This document shows positions 43,541-50,755 of a DNA stretch of 64,000 nucleotides, in pieces (the stretch's first letter is position 1; every line of letters begins with the position of its first letter). The translations under genes and the position numbers were made by a program. Below the pieces are notes generated by a model, which saw nothing but the letters and a program-made list of their open reading frames with translations, was not told the origin of the DNA and searched no databases. The stretch is from the NCBI RefSeq assembly GCF_030811835.1, contig NZ_JAUSRO010000013.1:124001-188000 (forward strand), given 5' to 3'. Source of the stretch: Variovorax ginsengisoli. GTDB taxonomy: Bacteria; Pseudomonadota; Gammaproteobacteria; Burkholderiales; Burkholderiaceae_C.

Positions 43541-44695
43541 ATGTCCGCTGTCTTCAATCAACCTTCGCTGGCACGCCGCATTGCGCCCGTGTTCCAGGGC
43601 TTCGACGGGTTTCTCGCCTTCGCTGTGTTCCTGCTCGCCTGCGCGGGGCTGATGACGATGTATTCGTCCGGCTACGACCACGGCACGCGTTTCATGGACC
43701 ACGGCCGCAACATGCTGCTGGCCGGCTTCATCATGTTCCTGGTGGCGCAGGTGCCGCCCCAGCGGCTCATGACCTGCGCGGTCCCGCTCTACACCCTGGG
43801 CGTGGCGCTGCTGATCGCGGTGGCGGTCTTCGGCATCACGAAGAAGGGGGCCAGGCGCTGGATCAACGTCGGCATGGTGATCCAGCCGAGCGAGATCCTG
43901 AAGATCGCCATGCCGCTCATGCTGGCCTGGTGGTTCCAGCGGCGGGAAGGGCAGTTGCGGCCGCTCGACTTCGTGGTGGCGACCCTGCTGTTGGCGGTGC
44001 CGGTGGGCCTGATCATGAAGCAGCCTGACCTGGGGACGTCGCTCCTGGTGCTGGCCGCGGGCATGTCGGTGATCTTTTTCGCCGGCCTTCCGTGGAAGCT
44101 GATCGTGCCGCCGGTGCTCATTGGCGTCGTCGCCGTGACGCTGATCATTGGCTATGAGTCGACCCTGTGCGCCGACGGCTTCGATTGGCGCGTGCTGCAC
44201 GACTACCAGAAGCAGCGCGTGTGCACGCTGCTCGACCCAAGCAAGGACCCGCTGGGCAAGGGCTTTCACATCATCCAGGGGATGATCGCCATCGGTTCGG
44301 GTGGCTTCGGCGGCAAGGGCTTCATGCAGGGAACGCAGACGCACCTTGAGTTCATCCCCGAGCGCACCACCGACTTCATCTTCGCAGCCTACTCCGAGGA
44401 ATTCGGGTTGGCGGGCAACCTGCTGCTGATTGCGTCTTTCATCTTCCTGATCTTCCGCGGCCTGGCCATCGCGCTGGATGCGCCCACCATGTTTTCGCGC
44501 CTGCTCGCCGGCGCGGTGACCATGATCTTCTTCACCTATGCCTTCGTGAACATGGGCATGGTCAGCGGCATCCTGCCCGTGGTGGGTGTGCCGCTGCCCT
44601 TCATCAGCTACGGCGGCACCGCCATGGTCACCCTCGGCCTCGCGCTGGGCATCCTGATGTCGATCTCCCGCGCCAGACGGTTGATGCAGACCTGA
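43541..44695 (+). CDS. rodA: Rod shape-determining SEDS protein RodA
   Basis: A 384-residue SEDS peptidoglycan polymerase for cell elongation, with about ten membrane segments. KKGARRWINVGMVIQPSEILKIAMPLMLAWW, KQPDLGTSLLVLAAGMSVIFFAGL, the external loop with HIIQGMIAIGSGGFGGKGFMQGTQTHLEFIPERTTDFIFAAYSEEFGL, and PLPFISYGGTAMV fit RodA rather than FtsW. Unusually it is not next to mrdA or mreBCD here. It follows a two-component system and has its own candidate promoter. Confidence 0.95.
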   Translation: MSAVFNQPSLARRIAPVFQGFDGFLAFAVFLLACAGLMTMYSSGYDHGTRFMDHGRNMLLAGFIMFLVAQVPPQRLMTCAVPLYTLGVALLIAVAVFGITKKGARRWINVGMVIQPSEILKIAMPLMLAWWFQRREGQLRPLDFVVATLLLAVPVGLIMKQPDLGTSLLVLAAGMSVIFFAGLPWKLIVPPVLIGVVAVTLIIGYESTLCADGFDWRVLHDYQKQRVCTLLDPSKDPLGKGFHIIQGMIAIGSGGFGGKGFMQGTQTHLEFIPERTTDFIFAAYSEEFGLAGNLLLIASFIFLIFRGLAIALDAPTMFSRLLAGAVTMIFFTYAFVNMGMVSGILPVVGVPLPFISYGGTAMVTLGLALGILMSISRARRLMQT

Positions 44696-44751
44696 CCCCC
44701 GCCTCGCCGCGCGCGTCCAGACGGCCGGCGCAGCCAGGCCGCCCGCGTGGA

Positions 44752-44845
44752 ATGCCGTGGAACCGGCTCCGCCGGGCCACAGGCATTGCCCCCGGCAGGG
44801 GGTAGGCGAAGCGGACACGAAGTGCCGCGCAGCCTGGGGGCGAGC
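44752..44845. repeat. Dispersed GC-rich palindromic repeat, copy E (inverted)
   Basis: In the rodA-tldD gap, in opposite orientation to copies B and C: GGAACCGGCTCCGCCGGGCC, then the hairpin CCCCCGGCAGGGGG, then a diverged arm ending GCAGCCTGGGGGCGAGCA. Its reverse complement aligns block by block with copy B. Confidence 0.75.
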
Positions 44846-44849
44846 AATA

Positions 44850-46319
44850 ATGCTTTTTATGATCTCTCGCGAACCCACCATCGAGCGCCTCGCCACGGCG
44901 CAGCAGCTCCTGCTCACGCCCTTCGGACTTGACGAATCGCATCTGTCTCGTGCGCTCGCCGAGATCACCGCGCACAAGGTGGACGACGCCGACCTCTATT
45001 TCCAGTACACCCGCAGCGAAGGCTGGAGCCTGGAAGAGGGCATCGTCAAGACCGGGAGCTTCAGCATCGACCAGGGCGTGGGCGTGCGCGCGGTCAGCGG
45101 CGAGAAAACCGCCTTCGCCTACTCCGACGACATTTCCGAGGCCTCGCTGCTCGATGCGGCGCGCACCGTGCGCTCGATCTCCTCGGCCGGCCGAACCGCC
45201 CGCGTGAAGACGCCGACGCGCAAGATCGCGTCGAGCCGCTCGCTCTACAACGGCATCGACCCCATTTCGACGCTCGACAGCGCCACCAAGGTCAAGTTGC
45301 TCGAAAAGACCGAAAAACTGGCCCGCTCGCGCGATCCGCGTGTGGCGCAGGTCATGGCCGGCCTGGCCAGCGAGTACGACGTGGTGCTGGTGGCGCGGGC
45401 CGATGGCACGCTGGCGGCCGATGTGCGCCCCCTGGTTCGCCTGTCGGTGACCGTGATCGCCGAGCAGAACGGCCGCCGCGAAATGGGTTCGGGCGGCGGC
45501 GGTGGCCGCTTCGGCCTGGCTTATTTCGACGACGCGCAGATCGCCGAATATGTGGACCAGGCGGTCAAGGCCGCATTGACCAATCTCGATTCGCGGCCCG
45601 CGCCGGCTGGCGAGATGACCGTGGTCCTTGGCCCGGGCTGGCCCGGCATCCTGTTGCACGAGGCCATCGGTCACGGGCTGGAGGGCGACTTCAACCGCAA
45701 GGGTTCCAGCGCCTTCTCGGGCCGCATCGGCGAACGCGTGGCGGCCAAGGGCGTGACGGTGCTCGACGACGGCACCATTGCTGACCGGCGCGGTTCACTC
45801 AACGTCGACGACGAAGGCAATGCGAGCCAGCGCAACGTGCTGATCGAGGACGGCATTCTCAAGGGCTACATCCAGGACTCGCTCAACGCGCGACTGTCGA
45901 AGGTCAAGCCCACGGGCAATGGCCGTCGTGAGAGCTACGCGCACGTGCCGATGCCGCGCATGACCAACACCTACATGTTGGGCGGCGACAAGAACCCGCA
46001 GGAAATCGTCGCGAGCATGAAGAAAGGCCTCTACGCCACCAACTTCGGTGGCGGCCAGGTCGACATCACGAGCGGCAAGTTCGTGTTCTCGGCGAGCGAG
46101 GCCTACTGGGTCGAAAACGGCAAGATCCAGTACCCCGTCAAGGGTGCAACCATCGTCGGCAATGGTCCGGATTCGCTCACCCGCGTGACCATGATCGGCG
46201 ACGACATGGCATTGGATTCCGGGGTGGGCACCTGCGGCAAGGAAGGCCAGAGCGTGCCGGTGGGCGTGGGCCAGCCCACGTTGCGCATCGACGGTCTCAC
46301 TGTCGGCGGCACGGCCTGA
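44850..46319 (+). CDS. tldD: Metalloprotease TldD
   Basis: A 489-residue TldD, partner of PmbA/TldE in a heterodimeric zinc protease that processes small peptides (for example microcins and CcdA). The metal site is HEAIGHGLEGDF (HExxxH). DQGVGVRAVSGEKTAFAYSDD near residue 70, GSGGGGGRFGL, and VENGKIQYPVKGATIVGNGP are conserved. ATG 44850 is preferred for spacing from a GGGGGCGAG stretch; ATG 44859 is an alternative. pmbA is not in the window. Confidence 0.94.
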   Translation: MLFMISREPTIERLATAQQLLLTPFGLDESHLSRALAEITAHKVDDADLYFQYTRSEGWSLEEGIVKTGSFSIDQGVGVRAVSGEKTAFAYSDDISEASLLDAARTVRSISSAGRTARVKTPTRKIASSRSLYNGIDPISTLDSATKVKLLEKTEKLARSRDPRVAQVMAGLASEYDVVLVARADGTLAADVRPLVRLSVTVIAEQNGRREMGSGGGGGRFGLAYFDDAQIAEYVDQAVKAALTNLDSRPAPAGEMTVVLGPGWPGILLHEAIGHGLEGDFNRKGSSAFSGRIGERVAAKGVTVLDDGTIADRRGSLNVDDEGNASQRNVLIEDGILKGYIQDSLNARLSKVKPTGNGRRESYAHVPMPRMTNTYMLGGDKNPQEIVASMKKGLYATNFGGGQVDITSGKFVFSASEAYWVENGKIQYPVKGATIVGNGPDSLTRVTMIGDDMALDSGVGTCGKEGQSVPVGVGQPTLRIDGLTVGGTA

Positions 46320-46352
46320 CGCGCCTTCGCAACAGCGGATGCCCAAACCCTG

Positions 46353-46361
46353 TGCTACATT
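46353..46361 (+). promoter_or_regulatory. Extended -10 promoter candidate for the aromatic leader
   Basis: TGCTACATT (TG-N-TACATT) is an extended -10, with no evident -35, ending eight bases before the leader ATG at 46369. Transcription would begin at about the start codon, making the leader mRNA leaderless. Confidence 0.5.
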
Positions 46362-46368
46362 GCGCTCC

Positions 46369-46443
46369 ATGTCTTTGCGCGCCGCATTTTATTTTTCGTA
46401 CTTTTGGTTCCGGATTTCCGGCGGCCTAGAGGCGAGCGCGTAA
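46369..46443 (+). CDS. Aromatic-rich leader peptide, 24 residues
   Basis: A 24-codon frame from ATG 46369 to TAA 46441-46443. Residues 7-14 read FYFSYFWF: seven of eight are aromatic (four Phe, two Tyr, one Trp), followed by RISGGLEASA. The peptide lies just before a terminator and a DAHP synthase gene. Leader peptides with runs of the regulated amino acid are the sensing element of ribosome-mediated attenuation (known for trpL and pheL). Here the mix of Phe, Tyr and Trp suggests sensing of the whole aromatic pool. It has no recognisable Shine-Dalgarno. Confidence 0.85.
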   Translation: MSLRAAFYFSYFWFRISGGLEASA

Positions 46444-46500
46444 AACAAACGTACACCCCCTCCCAAGACCGCCGGCGCTCACGCCCCGGCGGTTTTTTTT
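46381..46500 (+). terminator. Transcription attenuator before the DAHP synthase gene
   Basis: Segment 4-type terminator: CCGCCGG (46469-46475) pairs with CCGGCGG (46486-46492), followed by eight T (46493-46500). A second copy of the 3' arm, CCGGCGG at 46418-46424 inside the leader codons, can pair with 46469-46475 instead and so form an antiterminator. GCCGC at 46381-46385, early in the leader, can in turn pair with GCGGC at 46421-46425. This is the full 1:2, 2:3, 3:4 set of a classical attenuator. Stalling at the aromatic codons would favour readthrough. Confidence 0.85.
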
Positions 46501-46538
46501 ATGCCCTTCTGATTTCTAACAACACTGGAGCACCCGAG

Positions 46539-47657
46539 ATGACCCATCCTTCCGCCCCGACCAGCGACAGCTGGTATGCGCACGTCGAGAAAACCAGCCA
46601 GACCGACGACGAACGCATCAAGGACATCAACGTGCTCCCGCCCCCCGAACATCTGATCCGCTTCTTCCCCATCCGCGGCACGTCCGCCGAGACGCTGATC
46701 ACCGGTACCCGCCGCAGCATCCACAACATCATGAGCGGCTCGGACGACCGCCTGCTGGTGGTGATGGGCCCGTGTTCGATCCACGACCCGGCGGCCGCGC
46801 TGGAGTACGCCCGCCGCCTCAAGGTGCAGCGCGACAAGTACGCTGATTCGCTGGAAATCGTCATGCGCGTGTACTTCGAGAAGCCCCGTACCACGGTCGG
46901 CTGGAAGGGGCTCATCAACGACCCGTACCTCGACGAGAGCTACCGCATCGACGAGGGCCTGCGCATGGCGCGCCAGCTCCTGATCGATATCAACCGCCTG
47001 GGCCTGCCCGCGGGCAGCGAGTTCCTCGACGTGATCTCCCCGCAGTACATCGGCGACCTGATCAGCTGGGGCGCGATCGGTGCGCGTACCACCGAAAGCC
47101 AGGTGCACCGCGAACTGGCCTCGGGCATCTCGGCGCCGATCGGCTTCAAGAACGGCACCGACGGCAACATCCGCATTGCCACCGATGCCATCCAGGCGGC
47201 GGCACGTGGCCACCATTTCCTGTCGGTGCACAAGAATGGCCAGGTCGCCATCGTGCAGACCCACGGCAACCGCGACTGCCACGTGATCCTGCGCGGCGGC
47301 AAGGCGCCCAACTATGACGCCGAGAGCGTGGCTGCCGCGTGCCGCGACCTCGAAGTCGCCAAGCTGCCGCCCACGCTGATGGTCGACTGCAGCCATGCCA
47401 ACAGCAGCAAGCAACACCAAAAACAGATCGATGTGGCCCAGGAGATCGCACGGCAGATCGCGGGCGGCAGCCGCAGCGTGTTCGGCGTGATGGTCGAGAG
47501 CCATCTGACGGCAGGTGCTCAGAAGTTCACCCCCGGCGTCGACACGATCGGCGGCCTGGAATACGGCAAGAGCATCACCGATGCCTGCCTGGGCTGGGAC
47601 GACTCGACTGCGGTGCTCGAGACGCTGTCGCAGGCGGTCAAGCAGCGCCGCGGCTGA
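46539..47657 (+). CDS. 3-deoxy-7-phosphoheptulonate (DAHP) synthase, class I AroF/G/H type
   Basis: A 372-residue enzyme joining PEP and erythrose-4-phosphate, the first step to chorismate. MGPCSIHDPAAALEYARRL (PEP site), VYFEKPRTTVGWKGLINDPYLDESY, GARTTESQVHRELASG, GFKNGTDGN, ILRGG and DCSHANSSK are the class I motifs. The ATG at 46539 has GGAG about ten bases upstream. Expression should respond to aromatic amino acids through the upstream attenuator. Which allosteric isozyme (Phe, Tyr or Trp) cannot be stated. The last 20 bases overlap the convergent PPTase gene. Confidence 0.95.
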   Translation: MTHPSAPTSDSWYAHVEKTSQTDDERIKDINVLPPPEHLIRFFPIRGTSAETLITGTRRSIHNIMSGSDDRLLVVMGPCSIHDPAAALEYARRLKVQRDKYADSLEIVMRVYFEKPRTTVGWKGLINDPYLDESYRIDEGLRMARQLLIDINRLGLPAGSEFLDVISPQYIGDLISWGAIGARTTESQVHRELASGISAPIGFKNGTDGNIRIATDAIQAAARGHHFLSVHKNGQVAIVQTHGNRDCHVILRGGKAPNYDAESVAAACRDLEVAKLPPTLMVDCSHANSSKQHQKQIDVAQEIARQIAGGSRSVFGVMVESHLTAGAQKFTPGVDTIGGLEYGKSITDACLGWDDSTAVLETLSQAVKQRRG

Positions 47658-48483
47658 GCTCGGACGGTCCCTCTGTGGTCGAGGGGGTGCAACCGCTCGT
47701 GCGGATGGTGGGGACCGAGAGCGGCTGGTCCGATTGCAGCGCGAGGACCTCGCGACACACGATGCGCGCAGGGACTGAGCGGTCCGGCGCAGCGCAAACA
47801 GCCACCCGATGCGCGGGGGTGGGTTGCAACTGCCAGAAGTGCCAACGCTGCGCGCTGTGGTCGTTCGGATCGGCAAGCGCGAATTCGATACAGGCGCTGT
47901 CGTCCAGCATGAAACTGAAGCTGTCGAGCGCCAGCTGCAGGCCCATGCCGCGGGCCTTGATGTAGCTTTCCTTGAGCGTCCACAGCGCGAAGAAGCGCTC
48001 GGCTTGCAACGCGGGGGGCAGGGCGTTCAATGCGGCTGATTCAGCGGGCGAGAAGAACTGATCGGCTACGTCGAGCGGCGCCCTGCGGTCGATGTTTTCC
48101 GCGTCGATGCCCAGGTCGATATCGCGCGCCAGCGCCATCACGATGAGGCCGTCGGTGTGGCTCAGGTTGAAGTTCAGGCCGCGAGCCTCGTGCACGAGGG
48201 GTGCCTCGATGCGAGGCCGGCCGAAAGCACCTTTGCCGAAGCTCCAGGTTTGCGCTGGCACTGGCGCGTAGCGCGAGAGCACCGAGCGCACCAGTGCGCG
48301 TGTCAGGAGATAGCGGTGCCGGTCACGCGCAAAGTGAAAGCGGTCCTGTTGCGCCAGCTCTTGCGGTGTCAGCAGCGCGCGACAGGCCGCAGTCGACGCC
48401 ATGCTGGCGGCATCGCTGTGAAAACAGAACCAAAGATGGATGTCACTTGTGAGCAGTGGAAGCAACGTTGAGGCACTCAGCAT
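47638..48483 (-). CDS. Sfp-type 4'-phosphopantetheinyl transferase
   Basis: A 281-residue PPTase that converts apo carrier domains to the holo form. The two family motifs are readable: DIDLGIDAE (GxDxE, magnesium ligands) within NFNLSHTDGLIVMALARD, and FFALWTLKESYIKARGMGL (WxxKEAxxK-like). It is encoded divergently from the sigma factor that opens the siderophore-type locus, and very likely serves the four visible carrier domains and any to the right. Its 3' end overlaps the DAHP synthase gene by 20 bases. Confidence 0.93.
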   Translation of the reverse strand: MLSASTLLPLLTSDIHLWFCFHSDAASMASTAACRALLTPQELAQQDRFHFARDRHRYLLTRALVRSVLSRYAPVPAQTWSFGKGAFGRPRIEAPLVHEARGLNFNLSHTDGLIVMALARDIDLGIDAENIDRRAPLDVADQFFSPAESAALNALPPALQAERFFALWTLKESYIKARGMGLQLALDSFSFMLDDSACIEFALADPNDHSAQRWHFWQLQPTPAHRVAVCAAPDRSVPARIVCREVLALQSDQPLSVPTIRTSGCTPSTTEGPSELSRGAA

Positions 48484-48491
48484 GATTTTTT

Positions 48492-48505
48492 GTGAACTCT
48501 TTCAC
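48492..48505. promoter_or_regulatory. Short inverted repeat at the PPTase start
   Basis: GTGAA-CTCT-TTCAC, 9 bases upstream of the PPTase start codon on the minus strand. It could be an operator or simply a leader hairpin. No better promoter was seen for the PPTase. Confidence 0.25.
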
Positions 48506-48649
48506 GAAACAGAGTGATCTATCATTGCAACCCCGACGGAGCGACCCTGGCTAGCCACGCCGGCTGCGCACGCGGAGCCGGAATCCCCCCAATTTTCAAG
48601 CATTGATCTGGAGCGTCATCAAGTTCACTCAAAGTCCGCCTATAAGTGT

Positions 48650-48668
48650 AAATGATTCTTATTCATAT
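48650..48668. promoter_or_regulatory. Fur-box candidate upstream of the ECF sigma gene
   Basis: AAATGATTCTTATTCATAT, whose reverse complement contains GAATAAGAATCATTT. This closely follows the GATAATGATAATCATTATC Fur consensus in composition and hexamer order. It is in the only AT-rich part of the gap and about 60 bases before the sigma start. Binding by Fur would make the sigma factor, and through it the locus, iron-repressed. Confidence 0.65.
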
Positions 48669-48728
48669 TTGTGAGTCAAAAGTAGTAATCAAACCTGCGG
48701 CCAGACGGCCCGCTCACTGGACGAAAAC

Positions 48729-49274
48729 GTGTTGAACATGTCATCGCACTCGCCTGAACCATCGCTCGGGGAGGTATTCATTGCCAACCGGGCCCACCTC
48801 TGGCGCGTTGCCCGGAAGATTGTCAATACGGCCGATCTGGCTGACGATGTGGTGCAGGACGCCTATCTGAAGCTGGTCGACGGCCCTTGCATGCGGCATG
48901 CCGACCGGCCGATCGGCTATTGCTGCCAGGTGGTGCGCAACATGGCGCTGGACTATTGCCGTCGCCATCGCGTCGAAGCAAGCTACCGCACCTTCGACAT
49001 CGACGTCGAGCAGCTCGACATGCCTGCGACCGCTGCCACACCGGACCGCATGATGTGCGAGCGCCAGGTGATCTGCGCGATCGACAAAGTGCTGGCGGGG
49101 CTCGCTCCGCGAACGCGGATGGTGTTCGAGCTCTACCGGCTGGAAGGTCTCACGCAGCGCGAGATCGCGCAGCGCCTGGGATGCGCGCTGGGTCTCGTCA
49201 ACGGCCTGATCGCCGAAGCCGCGATGGCCATCAAGACGTGCGGTCATCTGCTGTTTGAAAGCGACTCGCGCTAG
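48729..49274 (+). CDS. ECF sigma factor, iron-starvation (PvdS/FecI-like) class
   Basis: A 181-residue ECF sigma factor. Region 2 reads VFIANRAHLWRVARKIVNTADLADDVVQDAYLKLVD...GYCCQVVRNMALDYCRRHRVE. Region 4 reads VLAGLAPRTRMVFELYRLEGLTQREIAQRLGCALGLVNGLIAEA. The DDVVQDA and VVRNMALDYCRR patterns match the siderophore-cluster sigmas (PvdS, OrbS). The start is uncertain: GTG 48729, TTG 48732 or ATG 48738 lie close together, none with a strong ribosome site. It probably directs transcription of the synthetase genes downstream. Confidence 0.9.
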   Translation: MLNMSSHSPEPSLGEVFIANRAHLWRVARKIVNTADLADDVVQDAYLKLVDGPCMRHADRPIGYCCQVVRNMALDYCRRHRVEASYRTFDIDVEQLDMPATAATPDRMMCERQVICAIDKVLAGLAPRTRMVFELYRLEGLTQREIAQRLGCALGLVNGLIAEAAMAIKTCGHLLFESDSR

Positions 49275-49352
49275 ATGAGCGAGCGCCCATGAGGCGCGAG
49301 ACGAAGCGAAGCGCTTTGCCGCGAGAATGCGGGTACACGAGCTGCTTCGCGC

Positions 49353-49607
49353 ATGACACAGGAACACGACGATCCCCTCTGGAACACCGCCTGGGACTGG
49401 GTGCAGCGCGAGCACGACCGCGACAGCTTCGATGACCGCGCGCGCGCTGAAATGACCGCCTGGCTCGTGGCCGACCCCGCCCATCGCCGCGCCTACGCCA
49501 AGGCCGCACAACTGTGGCTGCTCGCGGGGTTCGTGCCGCCGGTCAACGACTTCCATGACGGCGACGAATCGCCTCGCCCTGACGCAACGCCGCCTGCGCG
49601 CAACTGA
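49353..49607 (+). CDS. Miniature FecR-like (DUF4880) protein
   Basis: An 84-residue cytoplasmic protein matching only the N-terminal domain of FecR-type anti-sigma regulators: DPLWNTAWDWVQREHDRDSFDDRARAEMTAWLVADPAHRRAYAKAAQLW. Normal FecR proteins continue with a membrane helix and a periplasmic signalling domain; both are missing. A short acidic, Pro-rich tail ends the protein. It directly follows an ECF sigma gene, so it may bind that sigma without sensing an outer-membrane receptor. Confidence 0.75.
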   Translation: MTQEHDDPLWNTAWDWVQREHDRDSFDDRARAEMTAWLVADPAHRRAYAKAAQLWLLAGFVPPVNDFHDGDESPRPDATPPARN

Positions 49608-49672
49608 TCCGCGCCCTGCATAAAAAACGCGGTCGCGTCCCTCGGGGGTCCGGCGTGAAATGAACAGATTCG

Positions 49673-49728
49673 CCTGCCAAGCGTCCTGTTGGCAGGGGCG
49701 CCGTGATTCGATCCGGTCCGCGACCGGA
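49673..49728 (+). promoter_or_regulatory. Two strong hairpins in the mbtH leader
   Basis: Hairpin one: CCTGCCAA / TTGGCAGG, perfect 8-bp stem (49673-49680, 49689-49696). Hairpin two: TCCGGTC / GACCGGA, perfect 7-bp stem with loop CGC (49712-49718, 49722-49728). Neither is followed by a T tract. TGAAAT at about 49657, upstream, could be the -35 of an ECF promoter, but this is weak. Confidence 0.45.
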
Positions 49729-49769
49729 CATCGGCCGCCCCTTCTGTTCAATCACACAAGGATGCACCG

Positions 49770-50018
49770 ATGTCGACGAGTTGCTTTGACCGTGAAGACG
49801 AGACTTTCATCGTGCTGGTCAACCATGAAGACCAGTATTCGATCTGGCCGCACTGGAAGGCCATCCCCAGCGGATGGACCGCCGTCGAAGGGGTCAGGGG
49901 CGACAAGAAAACCGTTCTTGCGCACGTCGAGAGCGCCTGGACCGACATGCGGCCCCGCTCGCTGCGCGATTGGATGCAGCAGCAGGAGCAGCAGGCTGGG
50001 AGCGCGACCTCCCGATGA
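49770..50018 (+). CDS. MbtH-like NRPS accessory protein
   Basis: An 82-residue MbtH protein that binds and activates adenylation domains. It has the NHEDQYSIWPHWKAIPSGW core (family NxExQxSxWP...P.GW), the SAWTDMRPRSL C-terminal motif, and the conserved tryptophans. AAGGA lies seven bases before ATG 49770. The stop overlaps the thioesterase start by ATGA. Likely partner of the two adenylation domains encoded downstream. Confidence 0.95.
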   Translation: MSTSCFDREDETFIVLVNHEDQYSIWPHWKAIPSGWTAVEGVRGDKKTVLAHVESAWTDMRPRSLRDWMQQQEQQAGSATSR

Positions 50019-50755
50019 GGTCCGGGTCGGCGAAGTTCTCGCTGCTGTGCCTGCCCTGTGCGGGCGCCAGTGCCACCATGTATCTGCGCTGGCGACGCTT
50101 CCTGCCGCCATGGGTGCACATCGTTCCCGTGGAATTGCCCGGGCGTGGGGCGCGCATGGGCGAAGCCTTCTGCGAGAACTACGACGCGCTCGTCGCCAGG
50201 CTGTGCCAGGAGCAAGCGGGGGCGATGGGCGGCGAGTTCGCGCTCTTCGGGCACAGCATGGGTGCTTTGCTCGCGCACGGCGTGACCCGACGGCTTCAGT
50301 CCTTGCAGAGGCCTTTGCCGCGCGCGTTGCTGTTGTCCGGTTGCGCAGCCCCTTCACGACGCGATCCTGAACGCTTCGCCGGCGGGGAAGACGATGCTGC
50401 ACTGATCGCCGAACTGCGCAAGCAAGGCGGTACACCTGAAGACGTGTTCGCAAGCGACGAACTCATGCGTATCACGCTCGATACGCTGCGCGCCGACCGC
50501 CGCGTTTGCCGCAGCCACGTTCATGCCATCGGCGAGCCGCCGCTGCGACTGCCCGTTTGCGCCTTCGCCGGTAGGCAGGACGACATCGAAGCGTCGGCCA
50601 TGGCGGCCTGGTCTCATGAGACTGCCGACATTTTCACTCTCGACTGGATCGAGGGCGGCCACTTCTTTCTGCGGCAGCACGAGACGGCTTTCCTCGCTGC
50701 ACTCGCGCGGCGTCTGCCGACCAGCCATCTTCAAACGCATCAGAGTTGGGTATGA
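50015..50755 (+). CDS. Type II (editing) thioesterase
   Basis: A 246-residue alpha/beta hydrolase of the GrsT/SrfAD family. It has LLCLPCAGASATMYLRW at the N-terminus, the nucleophile Ser81 in FGHSMGALLAHG, and late His in EGGHFFLRQ. It would clear misprimed carrier domains of the assembly line. ATG 50015 was chosen because it overlaps the mbtH stop and gives the family N-terminus. The stop overlaps the NRPS start by ATGA. Confidence 0.92.
   Translation: MRSGSAKFSLLCLPCAGASATMYLRWRRFLPPWVHIVPVELPGRGARMGEAFCENYDALVARLCQEQAGAMGGEFALFGHSMGALLAHGVTRRLQSLQRPLPRALLLSGCAAPSRRDPERFAGGEDDAALIAELRKQGGTPEDVFASDELMRITLDTLRADRRVCRSHVHAIGEPPLRLPVCAFAGRQDDIEASAMAAWSHETADIFTLDWIEGGHFFLRQHETAFLAALARRLPTSHLQTHQSWV

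Noticed and set aside
49620..49665. ECF or OrbS-type promoter (TAAA...CGTC) before mbtH
   Set aside because: TAAA and CGTC occur, but the spacing (11 bases) is wrong. The alternative GAAAT-CGTC pair is too far apart (20 bases) for a confident call.
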